From Planctomycetota bacterium (GTDB lineage Bacteria; Planctomycetota; UBA8742; SKZP01), in NCBI GenBank assembly GCA_007127275.1, contig SKZP01000675.1, forward strand, positions 1 to 9,495: a stretch of 9,495 bases of DNA. The letters run 5' to 3'. The translations under genes were made by a program, and so were the position numbers. Shown here in pieces: positions 1 to 6,912 of this stretch. The notes under the pieces are model-generated. The model was not told where the DNA came from. It worked only from the letters and a program-made list of their open reading frames with translations, and searched no databases. The first letter of the stretch is position 1; every line of letters starts with the position of its first letter.

Positions 1-1034
1 CGGCCAAGGCGCCCGCCGCGGTAGCGGAACCCAAGAAGAAGCGCAGCGACGGCGACGGCGACGGCCGTGAGCGCCCCGCGAGCACCGTCGGCGGCGAAGG
101 CCGCATCGACGTCGACTCGCTCGTGCCCGCCTCGCCGCAGGTGCGTCGCGTCGCCCGGGAACTCGGCCTCGACGTGCGCAGCATCCAAGGCACCGGACCC
201 AACGGCCGCATCACCGTCGACGACGTCAAGGCCGCCGCCCGCAACGCCATTGAAAGCGGCGGTGGCGGTGCCGGTGGGGCGCAGCCCAGCGTGGCGAGCC
301 TGCCCGACATGAGCAAGCACGGCCCCGTGCGCACCGAGGCGATGAGCCAGGTACGAAAGACGACCATGCAACACATCTGGCGCTCCTGGCTCCAGGTGCC
401 GATGGTCACGCAAAACGACAAGGCCGACATCACCGAGCTCGAAGAGTTCCGCGCCGACTACGGCCCCCGCGTCGAAAAGCAGCACGGCGCCAAGTTGAGC
501 CCCACGGCAATCCTGCTCAAGGTGTGCGCCCTCGCGATTCAGCGGTATCCGAAATTCGGCTGCTCGATCGACCCGCAAAAGAACGAGATCGTCTACAAGG
601 ACTACATCCACATCGGTGTCGCCGTCGACACGCCGCGCGGCCTGCTCGTGCCGGTGATCCGCGACGTCGACAAGAAAGGAATCGGCGAGCTTGCCGCGGA
701 GTTGGGCGAGGTCTCGAAGCGAATGCGCGACGGCAAGGTCAAGCAGTCCGACCTCGAAGGCGGCTGCTTCTCAATCAGCAACATCGGCGGCATCGGCGGC
801 ACCTTCTTCTCGCCGATCGTAAACTGGCCCGAGGTCGCCATCTTAGGCGTCGCCAAGGCCGAGTGGGAGCCACGCCTCCAAGGCATCGACGCCGGCGACG
901 CCGAGTTCGAAGCCCGCTTGATGATGCCGCTAAGCCTAACCTACGACCACCGCATCATAGACGGCGCCGACGCCGCCCGCTTCCTACGCACCCTAGCCGA
1001 GGCGCTGGAGCAACCGTTGAGCCTACTGCTGTAA
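1..1034 (+). CDS. aceF: Dihydrolipoamide acetyltransferase, E2 of pyruvate dehydrogenase (5'-partial)
   Basis: E2 core subunit of the pyruvate dehydrogenase complex, moving the acetyl group from lipoamide to CoA in the cytoplasm. The frame is open from the left edge (first full codon at 3), so the lipoyl domain(s) lie outside the window; 343 residues remain. In order: an Ala/Pro/Lys/Asp linker (1-40), the peripheral-subunit-binding domain (about 41-75, 'VPASPQVRRVARELGLDVRS' onward, with GTGPNGRIT), a Gly-rich linker (about 84-92), and the catalytic acyltransferase domain (about 105-343). The active-site motif DHRIIDG has His316 and Asp320 of the fragment. The stretch 'NIGGIGGTFFSPIVN' followed by 'PEVAILGVAKAEWEP' is AceF-like rather than SucB-like, hence the pyruvate assignment. 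The protein ends in EQPLSLLL, and the DNA for this terminus is repeated downstream. CTA, TTA and ATA codons appear only from 843 onward. Confidence 0.95.
   Translation, partial: AKAPAAVAEPKKKRSDGDGDGRERPASTVGGEGRIDVDSLVPASPQVRRVARELGLDVRSIQGTGPNGRITVDDVKAAARNAIESGGGGAGGAQPSVASLPDMSKHGPVRTEAMSQVRKTTMQHIWRSWLQVPMVTQNDKADITELEEFRADYGPRVEKQHGAKLSPTAILLKVCALAIQRYPKFGCSIDPQKNEIVYKDYIHIGVAVDTPRGLLVPVIRDVDKKGIGELAAELGEVSKRMRDGKVKQSDLEGGCFSISNIGGIGGTFFSPIVNWPEVAILGVAKAEWEPRLQGIDAGDAEFEARLMMPLSLTYDHRIIDGADAARFLRTLAEALEQPLSLLL
978..1034 (+). repeat. Direct repeat copy A (3' end of E2 gene)
   Basis: The last 19 codons of the E2 gene, stop included (CGC TTC CTA ... CTG TAA). The same 57 bp recur at 1269-1325 with 5 substitutions (52/57 identical) at a distance of exactly 291 bp. 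This copy encodes RFLRTLAEALEQPLSLLL and is the functional C-terminus of E2. Confidence 0.95.
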
Positions 1035-1038
1035 TTGA

Positions 1039-1257
1039 ATGACCTACCGTTACGCCGTATTGATCGAGCAGGCCGAGGGGAACCTTTCGGCGTATGTGCC
1101 GGACTTGCCCGGCTGTGTGACTACCGGCAAGACGCGCGAGGAGGTGTTGCGCAATATGCACGAGGCGATTGCGCTGCACCTCGACGGATTGCGGGAAGCC
1201 GGCCAGCCCATCCCAGAGCCGCAAACGCTCGCCGAGTATGTCGAAACGAAGTCGTGA
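1039..1257 (+). CDS. HicB-family (HicB-like antitoxin fold) small protein, apparently solitary
   Basis: A 72-residue protein. Its 'YAVLIEQAEGNLSAYVPDLP' followed by GCVTTGKTREEVLRNM is the hallmark of the HicB_like antitoxin family, a partial RNase-H-like fold. The later LHLDGLREAGQPIPEP is also typical of the family. Canonical HicB neutralises the HicA mRNA interferase and often carries a C-terminal DNA-binding domain. That domain is absent here, and no HicA-like double-stranded-RNA-binding ORF is visible on either side, so this is best called an orphan HicB-like protein of unknown role. The ATG lies 4 nt after the E2 stop with no clear Shine-Dalgarno, which suggests translational coupling to E2. 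The gene fits tightly between two copies of the E2 3' end: copy A stops 4 nt before it, and recognisable copy-B similarity starts about 2 nt after its TGA. Confidence 0.85.
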   Translation: MTYRYAVLIEQAEGNLSAYVPDLPGCVTTGKTREEVLRNMHEAIALHLDGLREAGQPIPEPQTLAEYVETKS

Positions 1258-1268
1258 CTGCGGACGCC

Positions 1269-1325
1269 CGTTTCCTACGCACCCAAGCCGAGGCGATGGA
1301 GCAACCGTTGAGCCTGCTGCTATAA
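1269..1325 (+). repeat. Direct repeat copy B (duplicated E2 3' terminus)
   Basis: Matches 978-1034 at 52 of 57 positions, including an in-phase TAA. It would encode RFLRTQAEAMEQPLSLLL. Similarity extends weakly to about 1260 if a 3-bp gap is allowed. It lies directly behind the hicB-like stop codon and has no start of its own, so it is a remnant rather than a gene. Two changes at its end create a TATAAT hexamer at 1321-1326 that copy A lacks. Confidence 0.93.
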
Positions 1326-1643
1326 TGCGGCGGGTTAGGTAGGCGGCGTGACATGCGGAGGTTGGGCATGAGTGTTCAACGATTGCACGAACTTCGCCAC
1401 GTTGATCGTGGCCTATCACCGTGTGTTCGTTGAGCCGGGCAAGGTGGAACCTTCAGTCGCTGCCGGACGTTGTCAAAACCCTCGTTGACCGTTCTGCCAC
1501 GCTGAGGCTTTGAGACGGGCACGAGCGAGGTGAGTCATGCGCTCGCCCGCGCAACCCCACGGCTTCCGTCCGCTTCCGCTTTGGACTACCCGCGGACGCC
1601 GTTTCGGGGCTACAAGATTGCTCGGCCGCGGTCTCGTTGCAAC
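1326..1643. other. Intergenic region between convergent hicB-like and tricorn genes
   Basis: 318 nt with no convincing gene. It holds a 6-bp perfect stem (GCCACG 1396-1401 / CGTGGC 1407-1412, 5-nt loop). It also holds a longer imperfect stem: GGGC-ac-GAGCG at 1517-1527 pairs with CGCTCGCCC at 1540-1548, nine pairs with a 2-nt bulge and a 12-nt loop. The second sits between two converging genes and could act as a bidirectional terminator, but neither stem is followed by a T-run. A 21-codon ORF at 1368-1433 is preceded by GGAGG six nt upstream; its product resembles nothing I recognise. Confidence 0.5.
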
Positions 1644-4600
1644 CTAATGGCGCGGCGGCAGCGGCCCCGGGGCGAGCTTGGGGAGCGGCCCGAAGTCGGG
1701 GATGCGTGGCGGGTTCTTTTCCATCTCTTCACTGATGACCTCGAGGGCCTTTTCCATTTGCGGGTCGCGCTCGGCGGCGTAGTCCTGCGGGGCGATGTCG
1801 ACGTCAATGTGCGGGTCCGTGCCGTAGTTCTCGACCTTAAAGCCGACGTCCTCGAACCAGAAACTGAACTCTGGCTGCGTCGTAATGGTGCCGTCGACGA
1901 GGCTGTGGCGCGGCCAGATGCCAATCACACCACCCCAGGTGCGCTTGCCAATCAGCGTGCCGAGCTTCATCAGCTTGAAGCAGTGGCTGAAGATGTCGCC
2001 GTCGCTGCCGGCACTCTCGTTGGTCAGCGCGACCATGGGTCCGAGCACGGAGTCGGCCGGGTACGGTGCCGGCGGGCCGTAGCGTTGCAGGTCGTAGCCG
2101 ATGCGTTTGCGGGCGAGTTTTTCGAGGATGAACTGCGAGACGAAGCCGCCGCCGTTGTAGCGCACATCCACAATCAAGGCGTCGCGGCGCACTTCGCGCA
2201 TGTAGTAGCGGTGAAACTCGGCAAAGCCTTCGACGCTCATGTCGGGGATGTGCAGGTAGCCGACGCGTCCTTGCGTTTGGGCGTGTACGTAGGCGCGGTT
2301 GGTCTCGACCCACTCGCGGTAGCGGGCGTCGTGCTCCGAGGCGAGTAGCTTGACCGCGACGGTGCGGGGGTTCTCGCCGTTGGCGTCACCGACGGTTAGC
2401 TCGACGGTGTTGCCCGCCTGATTGACGAGCAGCGCCTGCGGCGGCCGTTCGCGGCTCACCGGTTGCCCGGCCACGGCAAGCAGCGTATCCCCCTCGGCGA
2501 CGTTGACGCCGGGGCGCTTGAGCGGCGAGTGCTCCTCCTCGAGCCAACTGTCGCCGCGCACGAGATGCTCGACGTGGTAGCGCCCCGTTGCTTCGTCGAA
2601 ACGCAGGTCCGCGCCGAGGTAGCCGAGGTGGTAGCGCGGCGGCTGCGGGTAGTCTCCGAGGAACTCGTAGGCGTGGCTTGTACCCAGCTCTCCTTGCAGC
2701 TCCCACATCAGGTCGCTGAACTCGCTGCGCGTGCTGACCCGTTCGAGCAGTGGCAGGTAGCGGCGCCAGATGCCGGGCCAGTCGTGGCCGGACATGTCCT
2801 CTACCCAGAAGTGGTCCCGCATCAGGCGCCACGCCTCCCGCGCCATCTGCCGCCACTCGTTGCGCGGCTCCACGGCAATGCGCAAGCGCGAGAGGTCAAT
2901 CCAACCGCCTTTGCGCGAATACTCGTTCTCCTTCGGCGCCTCCTCGCCGGCCTTAATGACGCGGAGGTGCTTGCCACCGCGGTAGCAAAGCGTGGAGCGG
3001 TCCCGCGAGAGCGTGAAGTCGTCCACCTCTTCGGCAAGCGTGTTCGTTTCCTGCGTCTTGAAGTCATACATGGACAGGGTCGCCTTGCCCTTGTCCTCGC
3101 TCGGCGGCCAGTCCTCGCTCAACGTCCCCTCGGGTTCCATGCTCGTCCACAACACCTTGCCCTCAAGGCCGACAATTTGGCCGTAGCGCGCCTCGTCGAC
3201 GTCGAAGGCGAGGACACGCTCCTCAATGCCGTCGAAGTCAATGATCACGGGTTTCGGCGGCTTCTCCTTTTTCTTTTTCTTCTTGCCCTTGCCGCCGCCG
3301 CCACCCGTTTCCTCCGACTCGGCGTCGCCGGTTTGTTTCCCTTCGCTTTCGGTGTGTATGCTTCCGCCGCTTGCTTTCTCCTCGCTTTCGCTCCCCGCGC
3401 TTTCGTTGTTGCCGTTGTCGCCGTTTCCCTTGTCGCCGTCTCCCTTGTCGCCGTCGCCGTCGTCGCCGTCGCCGTCATCGCCGTCGTCCTCGTCGTCGGA
3501 GTCCTCGTCATCCTTGCCGAAGCCCTTCGGTTCTGGCTCAAACGGCGAAGGCGTTTCCTTTTGCAGCGTAATCAGAAACGGCTTGCAGCCGGCGGGGAAG
3601 CTCAGGTTGCGGGTGAACGAGTCAAAGACCGGGTCGAACACGCGGTAGGAAAGAAAGTAGAGATACTTCCCCTTCGGGTCGAACGCCGGCGCGAAGTCAC
3701 GCATGTCCGGCTTGGTGACGAGTCGCGCCACCCCTTCCTTCAAGTCATAAACCTTAATGGCGTGAATCCCCTCGGCAACGGCAAACGAGTACGCCACCCA
3801 GCGGCCGTCGGCACTGAAGGCCGGCGTCTCCATGCGGTCGAATTCGCTGCGGTCGAGCACGGTGAACGTCTTTTCGTCGAGTTTGACGTGAATGAGCTCG
3901 AAGCGCTGATTCGTCAGCACCACCTCGTTCGCCGTCGGCGAGGCAACGAGGGTCACGGCGCGGCCGAAGTCGTAGCCGTCGAGGCGTACCGCTTCCTTGA
4001 GCGGATCCGTAGGGTGTACCTCGAGGACTTCGCGCTCGGCATCTTCGCCTGGCTTTGGTGGCGCGTCGCTGACCAGCACCATCCGCTCGCCGTCGTGCAG
4101 GTATGTGGCGAGGCGGTAGCGCACGGCGCCGCTGGTTTCGCCGAACTGGCGCGGTGCCTGTTCCCAGTTGGGCAGCGTAAATGCCTTGCCGCGACTCGTA
4201 ACCGTGAGGGCGCGCCCGTCAGGATGGAGGCCGTAGTGCTCGAGATGTTTTCGAGCCGGGACGAACCTGCGACCGAGTTGCGTGCGTTGGCTGGGCACGG
4301 CCACCTCGACCTTGCGGCTGCGTTCTTCGCGCGGCTCGTACACGTAAATCTCGCCGCCACACTGGTAGACGAGGCGCTCGCCGTCGGTTTGCGGGTTGCG
4401 GACGTAGTAGTCGGTGTGGTCCGTATGGCGCTTGAGGTTTGTGCCGTCGACGGCGCAGGAGTAGAGGTTGCCGTAGCCCTCGTGGTCGGCGACGAAGTAG
4501 ATGCGGCCATTCAGCCAGCGTGGCGCGGCAAGGTGCCCGTCGAGATCCAGCAGCCGGCGGTAGGTGCCGTCGCCGTTTGCGTCAATCCAGAGGTCCCCCT

Positions 4601-5132
4601 TGGTGCCGCCCTTGTAGCGCTTCCAAAGCGCGGGGTCGCGGGTGAAGCGGCCAACGACACTCGCACCGCCGGGGCCGCCCAGGGCAATCTCGCGGGCCGG
4701 GCCGACGGGGATTTGCTGCGGCAAGCCGGTGCCGTCGAGGCGCACGCGGTAGAGGTAGCCGTAGCGTGTCGCCGCTGCGTGGGCATTGCTCTGCACAATC
4801 ACCGTTTCCGGCCCGTCGAAGCCGACGACCATGGTTCGCTGGCCGAAGTAGGTGATCCGCCGCGGCTGTCCCCCCTCGGCGGCAATGACGAACGCGTCGT
4901 AGTCCCCCTCGTCCCGGCCGGTATACGCAATGTGCTGCCCGTCGGGGGAGAGCACTGGGAGCTCCGCCTGTCCGAGGCCCGCTGTCAGTCGCCGTGCCGT
5001 GCCCCCCGCAAGCTCAACGCTCCAGAGGTCGTCGTCGAAAACGAAAACCACCCGTTGTTGATGAATGGAGGGAAAGCGCAGATATCCGGCTGCCGAAGTT
5101 CCGGCGTCGTTGATGGTTGCCATGACACTCAT
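1644..5132 (-). CDS. Tricorn protease (S41 family, bacterial tricorn homologue)
   Basis: Cytoplasmic self-compartmentalising protease of 1162 residues that trims oligopeptides released by upstream ATP-dependent proteases. There is no signal peptide. Order: N-terminal six-bladed propeller (about 20-300, e.g. LRFPSIHQQRVVFVFDDDLW), second propeller (about 320-740) interrupted by a charged low-complexity insert (541-626), C1 helical domain (about 745-830), PDZ (about 838-930), C-terminal S41 domain. The catalytic tetrad is complete: Ser819-His820 (GTSHAYEF), Ser1043 (ESAGSDGD) and Glu1101 (VENYGTDP). Spacings of 223 and 58 residues compare with 219 and 58 in Thermoplasma tricorn (Ser745/His746, Ser965, Glu1023). 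Asp1014 sits where Asp936 sets S1 specificity, so cleavage after basic residues is likely. Start: ATG at 5132 has GGAG nine nt upstream. A TTG three codons earlier abuts that GGAG and is unlikely, and an ATG at 5123 is too far from it. Confidence 0.96.
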   Translation of the reverse strand: MSVMATINDAGTSAAGYLRFPSIHQQRVVFVFDDDLWSVELAGGTARRLTAGLGQAELPVLSPDGQHIAYTGRDEGDYDAFVIAAEGGQPRRITYFGQRTMVVGFDGPETVIVQSNAHAAATRYGYLYRVRLDGTGLPQQIPVGPAREIALGGPGGASVVGRFTRDPALWKRYKGGTKGDLWIDANGDGTYRRLLDLDGHLAAPRWLNGRIYFVADHEGYGNLYSCAVDGTNLKRHTDHTDYYVRNPQTDGERLVYQCGGEIYVYEPREERSRKVEVAVPSQRTQLGRRFVPARKHLEHYGLHPDGRALTVTSRGKAFTLPNWEQAPRQFGETSGAVRYRLATYLHDGERMVLVSDAPPKPGEDAEREVLEVHPTDPLKEAVRLDGYDFGRAVTLVASPTANEVVLTNQRFELIHVKLDEKTFTVLDRSEFDRMETPAFSADGRWVAYSFAVAEGIHAIKVYDLKEGVARLVTKPDMRDFAPAFDPKGKYLYFLSYRVFDPVFDSFTRNLSFPAGCKPFLITLQKETPSPFEPEPKGFGKDDEDSDDEDDGDDGDGDDGDGDKGDGDKGNGDNGNNESAGSESEEKASGGSIHTESEGKQTGDAESEETGGGGGKGKKKKKKEKPPKPVIIDFDGIEERVLAFDVDEARYGQIVGLEGKVLWTSMEPEGTLSEDWPPSEDKGKATLSMYDFKTQETNTLAEEVDDFTLSRDRSTLCYRGGKHLRVIKAGEEAPKENEYSRKGGWIDLSRLRIAVEPRNEWRQMAREAWRLMRDHFWVEDMSGHDWPGIWRRYLPLLERVSTRSEFSDLMWELQGELGTSHAYEFLGDYPQPPRYHLGYLGADLRFDEATGRYHVEHLVRGDSWLEEEHSPLKRPGVNVAEGDTLLAVAGQPVSRERPPQALLVNQAGNTVELTVGDANGENPRTVAVKLLASEHDARYREWVETNRAYVHAQTQGRVGYLHIPDMSVEGFAEFHRYYMREVRRDALIVDVRYNGGGFVSQFILEKLARKRIGYDLQRYGPPAPYPADSVLGPMVALTNESAGSDGDIFSHCFKLMKLGTLIGKRTWGGVIGIWPRHSLVDGTITTQPEFSFWFEDVGFKVENYGTDPHIDVDIAPQDYAAERDPQMEKALEVISEEMEKNPPRIPDFGPLPKLAPGPLPPRH
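3426..3455 (-). repeat. Perfect 15-bp tandem duplication inside tricorn insert
   Basis: Two identical adjacent 15-bp units (TCCCTTGTCGCCGTC on the plus strand) encode part of the Gly-Asp-Lys-rich stretch of the tricorn low-complexity insert. Shorter GTC/GCC repeats follow to about 3500. A unit length divisible by three means slippage here would change insert length without a frameshift. Confidence 0.9.
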
Positions 5133-5413
5133 GCGAAACAACTCCAGGTGAACAAAGGAGCAGCAAACCAGGGCGGAGTACCGAATCTCGCGCAGCGTAC
5201 CGTGAAGCGAGTCTCAGGGACAACGCGGAGTTTGGCTTTCGCCTGTTCTTTCCGTTCACAAGTAACGGCGCCGACAGCGAAGGGGGTTGCGTTGGCGGGT
5301 CTTGACTTTGTCGAATGTGTTCCCCAAGATTGGTGGGTGGCATGGTATACGTGCGCGAATTGTTTGAAGTGCGGAGCGTCCGCGAACCCAGGTCCCGACA
5401 AACCTCGAGTATC
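5133..5413. promoter_or_regulatory. Divergent promoter region of tricorn and PilZ genes
   Basis: 281 nt between two divergently transcribed genes, so promoters for both should lie here. On the plus strand TTGACT (5302-5307) resembles a -35 box, but the hexamer 18 nt further on (AAGATT, 5326-5331) is a poor -10. On the minus strand I see only weak matches. No operator-like palindrome stands out. The role rests on gene arrangement more than on motifs. Confidence 0.4.
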
Positions 5414-5914
5414 ATGACAACGGAACCGGATCCGACAACCTCCGCGCAGCCCAACGGCGAGCAGCGCCGTGATTCACGGGTCAATTACGACTTGCCGGTG
5501 TTTTTCTACTTTAGCGCCGGCAAGCGCAAGCCGCGCGACGTTTCCTACGTCAAAGGGTATACGCAGGACATTTCGCGCAACGGCGTCAAGCTGCTCGTGG
5601 AAACGCCCTCGGAGGACCTGAAAGAGCGGCTGCAGCCGGACGCGCAGGTGGACCTGGAGATTTACTTGCCAGCCGTTTTTCGCTCTAAGCCGATCACGGG
5701 GCGCGGGGTTGTTGTCTGGTCGGACATGCACAATGACGCGGTCATGTCTGGCATCAAGCTTGTGGATTTGGACGAGGAAGCCCGCGAGACGCTCAAGACG
5801 GTTGCTGTGACGCTGCGCAACGTGACCGACGACATATTGGGCGACGACGAAGACGAGGACGACCTGCTGGAGGGTCCACCCCGGCCGGGGCAACAGGCAA
5901 CGACGGTCGACTGA
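5414..5914 (+). CDS. PilZ-domain protein (putative c-di-GMP receptor)
   Basis: A 166-residue cytoplasmic protein with one PilZ domain (about 16-125). Both parts of the cyclic-di-GMP site are present: R18xxxR22 in EQRRDSRV and D52xSxxG57 in DISRNG. Binding is therefore likely. A beta-barrel pattern follows (GVKLLVETP, VDLEIYLPAVF, GRGVVVWSD, VMSGIKLVDL), then a helical stretch and an acidic C-terminal tail (DDILGDDEDEDDLLEG). No output domain is fused, so it probably acts by binding a partner; the neighbours do not reveal which. The frame stays open upstream to ATGs at 5342 and 5315, but the residues there do not look like a PilZ N-terminus. I therefore chose 5414, only 16 residues before the RxxxR motif. 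No start has a strong Shine-Dalgarno, so the N-terminus is less certain than the domain. Confidence 0.88.
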   Translation: MTTEPDPTTSAQPNGEQRRDSRVNYDLPVFFYFSAGKRKPRDVSYVKGYTQDISRNGVKLLVETPSEDLKERLQPDAQVDLEIYLPAVFRSKPITGRGVVVWSDMHNDAVMSGIKLVDLDEEARETLKTVAVTLRNVTDDILGDDEDEDDLLEGPPRPGQQATTVD

Positions 5915-6045
5915 GCGGTGACCGCGGTGACTGCTTGCGTGTGAACGCCCCGTTGCGGTGTGTGCGCCGCGGCGTAGGATGATGCAGCGTGAGGCGCGAG
6001 TGGGTGCGTCGCGTCGGCTGTGCCGCGCTGGTGGGGCGAGGGCGA

Positions 6046-6888
6046 ATGGCAATCATCAAGACCAACGCGCTGGTTGTGCGGCGGCTCGACTACTCCGAGA
6101 CGAGCCAGATTGCGACGCTGTTCTGTCCCGACGCCGGCCGCGTGGATTGCATTGCCAAGGGCTCCCGGGCGCGCTGGCTCAAGCCACATCTGCGCGCGAA
6201 GATTGAGTGTCCGCTGGATACACTCACCCTCAACCGTGTCGTTTACTACGAAAAGCGCGGCGAGGCCCTCTACATTCTAAGCGAGAGCGAGGTCATTCAC
6301 ACCTTCGTCGAGGCGCGTGCCGAACTTGGCCACTGGCATGCCGCGGTCGCTGTGCAGGAGCTTGCCCTGCAAGGGATTCAGCCCGGGGTGCCGAATCCGG
6401 CGCTTTTTTATGCGGCGGTGCGGGCCATGGTTGAGCTTGCTCGCGGCGCCGACTGGCGGCTTGCGCTGCTGGATTACTTCGCACGCTGGCTCGTTGCCGA
6501 GGGACGCGAGCCGGACCTTTCCGTTTGCGCGAAAACGGGGCGCGACCTTGCCGAAGCGACACCGGTGCACGTGGGACTGCGCGACGGCGTGGCGTTCACC
6601 AAGTCTTCGGCGCCAGCGACGCTGCCGGGTGGCGCCGTGGAGTTCGAGTTGGATCACGTGCTCGTGCTACGCAAGTTTTTGCACGGCGTCGAAAAGCCGT
6701 TGACCGAGGTATGGCTTCCGGACTGGGTGCTCTTGCCCATTGTAAATCTTCTTCAGGGGCTACTCGTCGAGGCGCTCGAGCGCTACCCGTTAAGTTTTCG
6801 CTTACTGCGCTGGCAGGAGCGTGGCACGCGCGCCGCAACGACGCCGCAGCACGTCGGCACCCGTCACGCCGGTGCGGCCGGGTCATAA
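6046..6888 (+). CDS. recO: DNA repair protein RecO
   Basis: Recombination mediator of the RecFOR pathway. It binds ssDNA and SSB and helps load RecA at gaps. 280 residues from ATG 6046. The N-terminal OB-fold is clear (about 1-80): KTNALVVRRLDYSETSQIAT, then LFCPDAGRVDCIAKGSRA, matching the RecO pattern 'alVLr..dy.Esd.i.tlft...G...aiAKGarr'. The C-terminal helical domain follows (about 85-260). Many RecO proteins carry a four-Cys zinc site in the C-terminal half; here that stretch (LSVCAKTGRDLAEATPVHVG) keeps one Cys only, so zinc binding is probably lost. An open frame continues upstream to 5989, but those residues (RREWVRRVGCAALVGRGR) are not RecO-like. The chosen ATG follows a GAGGG just upstream (6038-6042), although the spacing is short. 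It lies 131 nt after the PilZ stop and converges on pdxJ with 24 nt between them. Confidence 0.9.
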   Translation: MAIIKTNALVVRRLDYSETSQIATLFCPDAGRVDCIAKGSRARWLKPHLRAKIECPLDTLTLNRVVYYEKRGEALYILSESEVIHTFVEARAELGHWHAAVAVQELALQGIQPGVPNPALFYAAVRAMVELARGADWRLALLDYFARWLVAEGREPDLSVCAKTGRDLAEATPVHVGLRDGVAFTKSSAPATLPGGAVEFELDHVLVLRKFLHGVEKPLTEVWLPDWVLLPIVNLLQGLLVEALERYPLSFRLLRWQERGTRAATTPQHVGTRHAGAAGS

Positions 6889-6912
6889 GAGCATGCGCGA
6901 GTGCCCGCATAA

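Noticed and set aside
955..1419. A 154-codon minus-strand ORF over the E2 3' end and hicB
   Set aside because: It is antisense to both genes. Its internally repeated peptide simply reflects the two copies of the E2 3' end.
3264..3285. T-rich run resembling a plus-strand terminator
   Set aside because: It is the complement of the lysine codons in the tricorn insert and is not preceded by a GC stem.
3411..3500. Short-period GTC/GCC repeats considered as a CRISPR-like or intergenic VNTR array
   Set aside because: They lie in frame inside tricorn and encode its acidic low-complexity stretch; there are no unique spacers.
2463..5417. A 984-codon open frame on the plus strand antisense to tricorn
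   Set aside because: It overlaps a complete, motif-rich tricorn gene and its translation has no recognisable domain. Long antisense frames of this kind are expected where GC-rich codon bias removes stop codons.
5989..6045. N-terminal extension of RecO from an earlier in-frame start
   Set aside because: The 19 extra residues are Arg-rich and not RecO-like; the family N-terminus begins at the ATG at 6046.
6893..6910. Possible terminator between recO and pdxJ (ATGCG / CGCAT)
   Set aside because: Only five base pairs with an 8-nt loop and no T-run on either strand, too weak to call.
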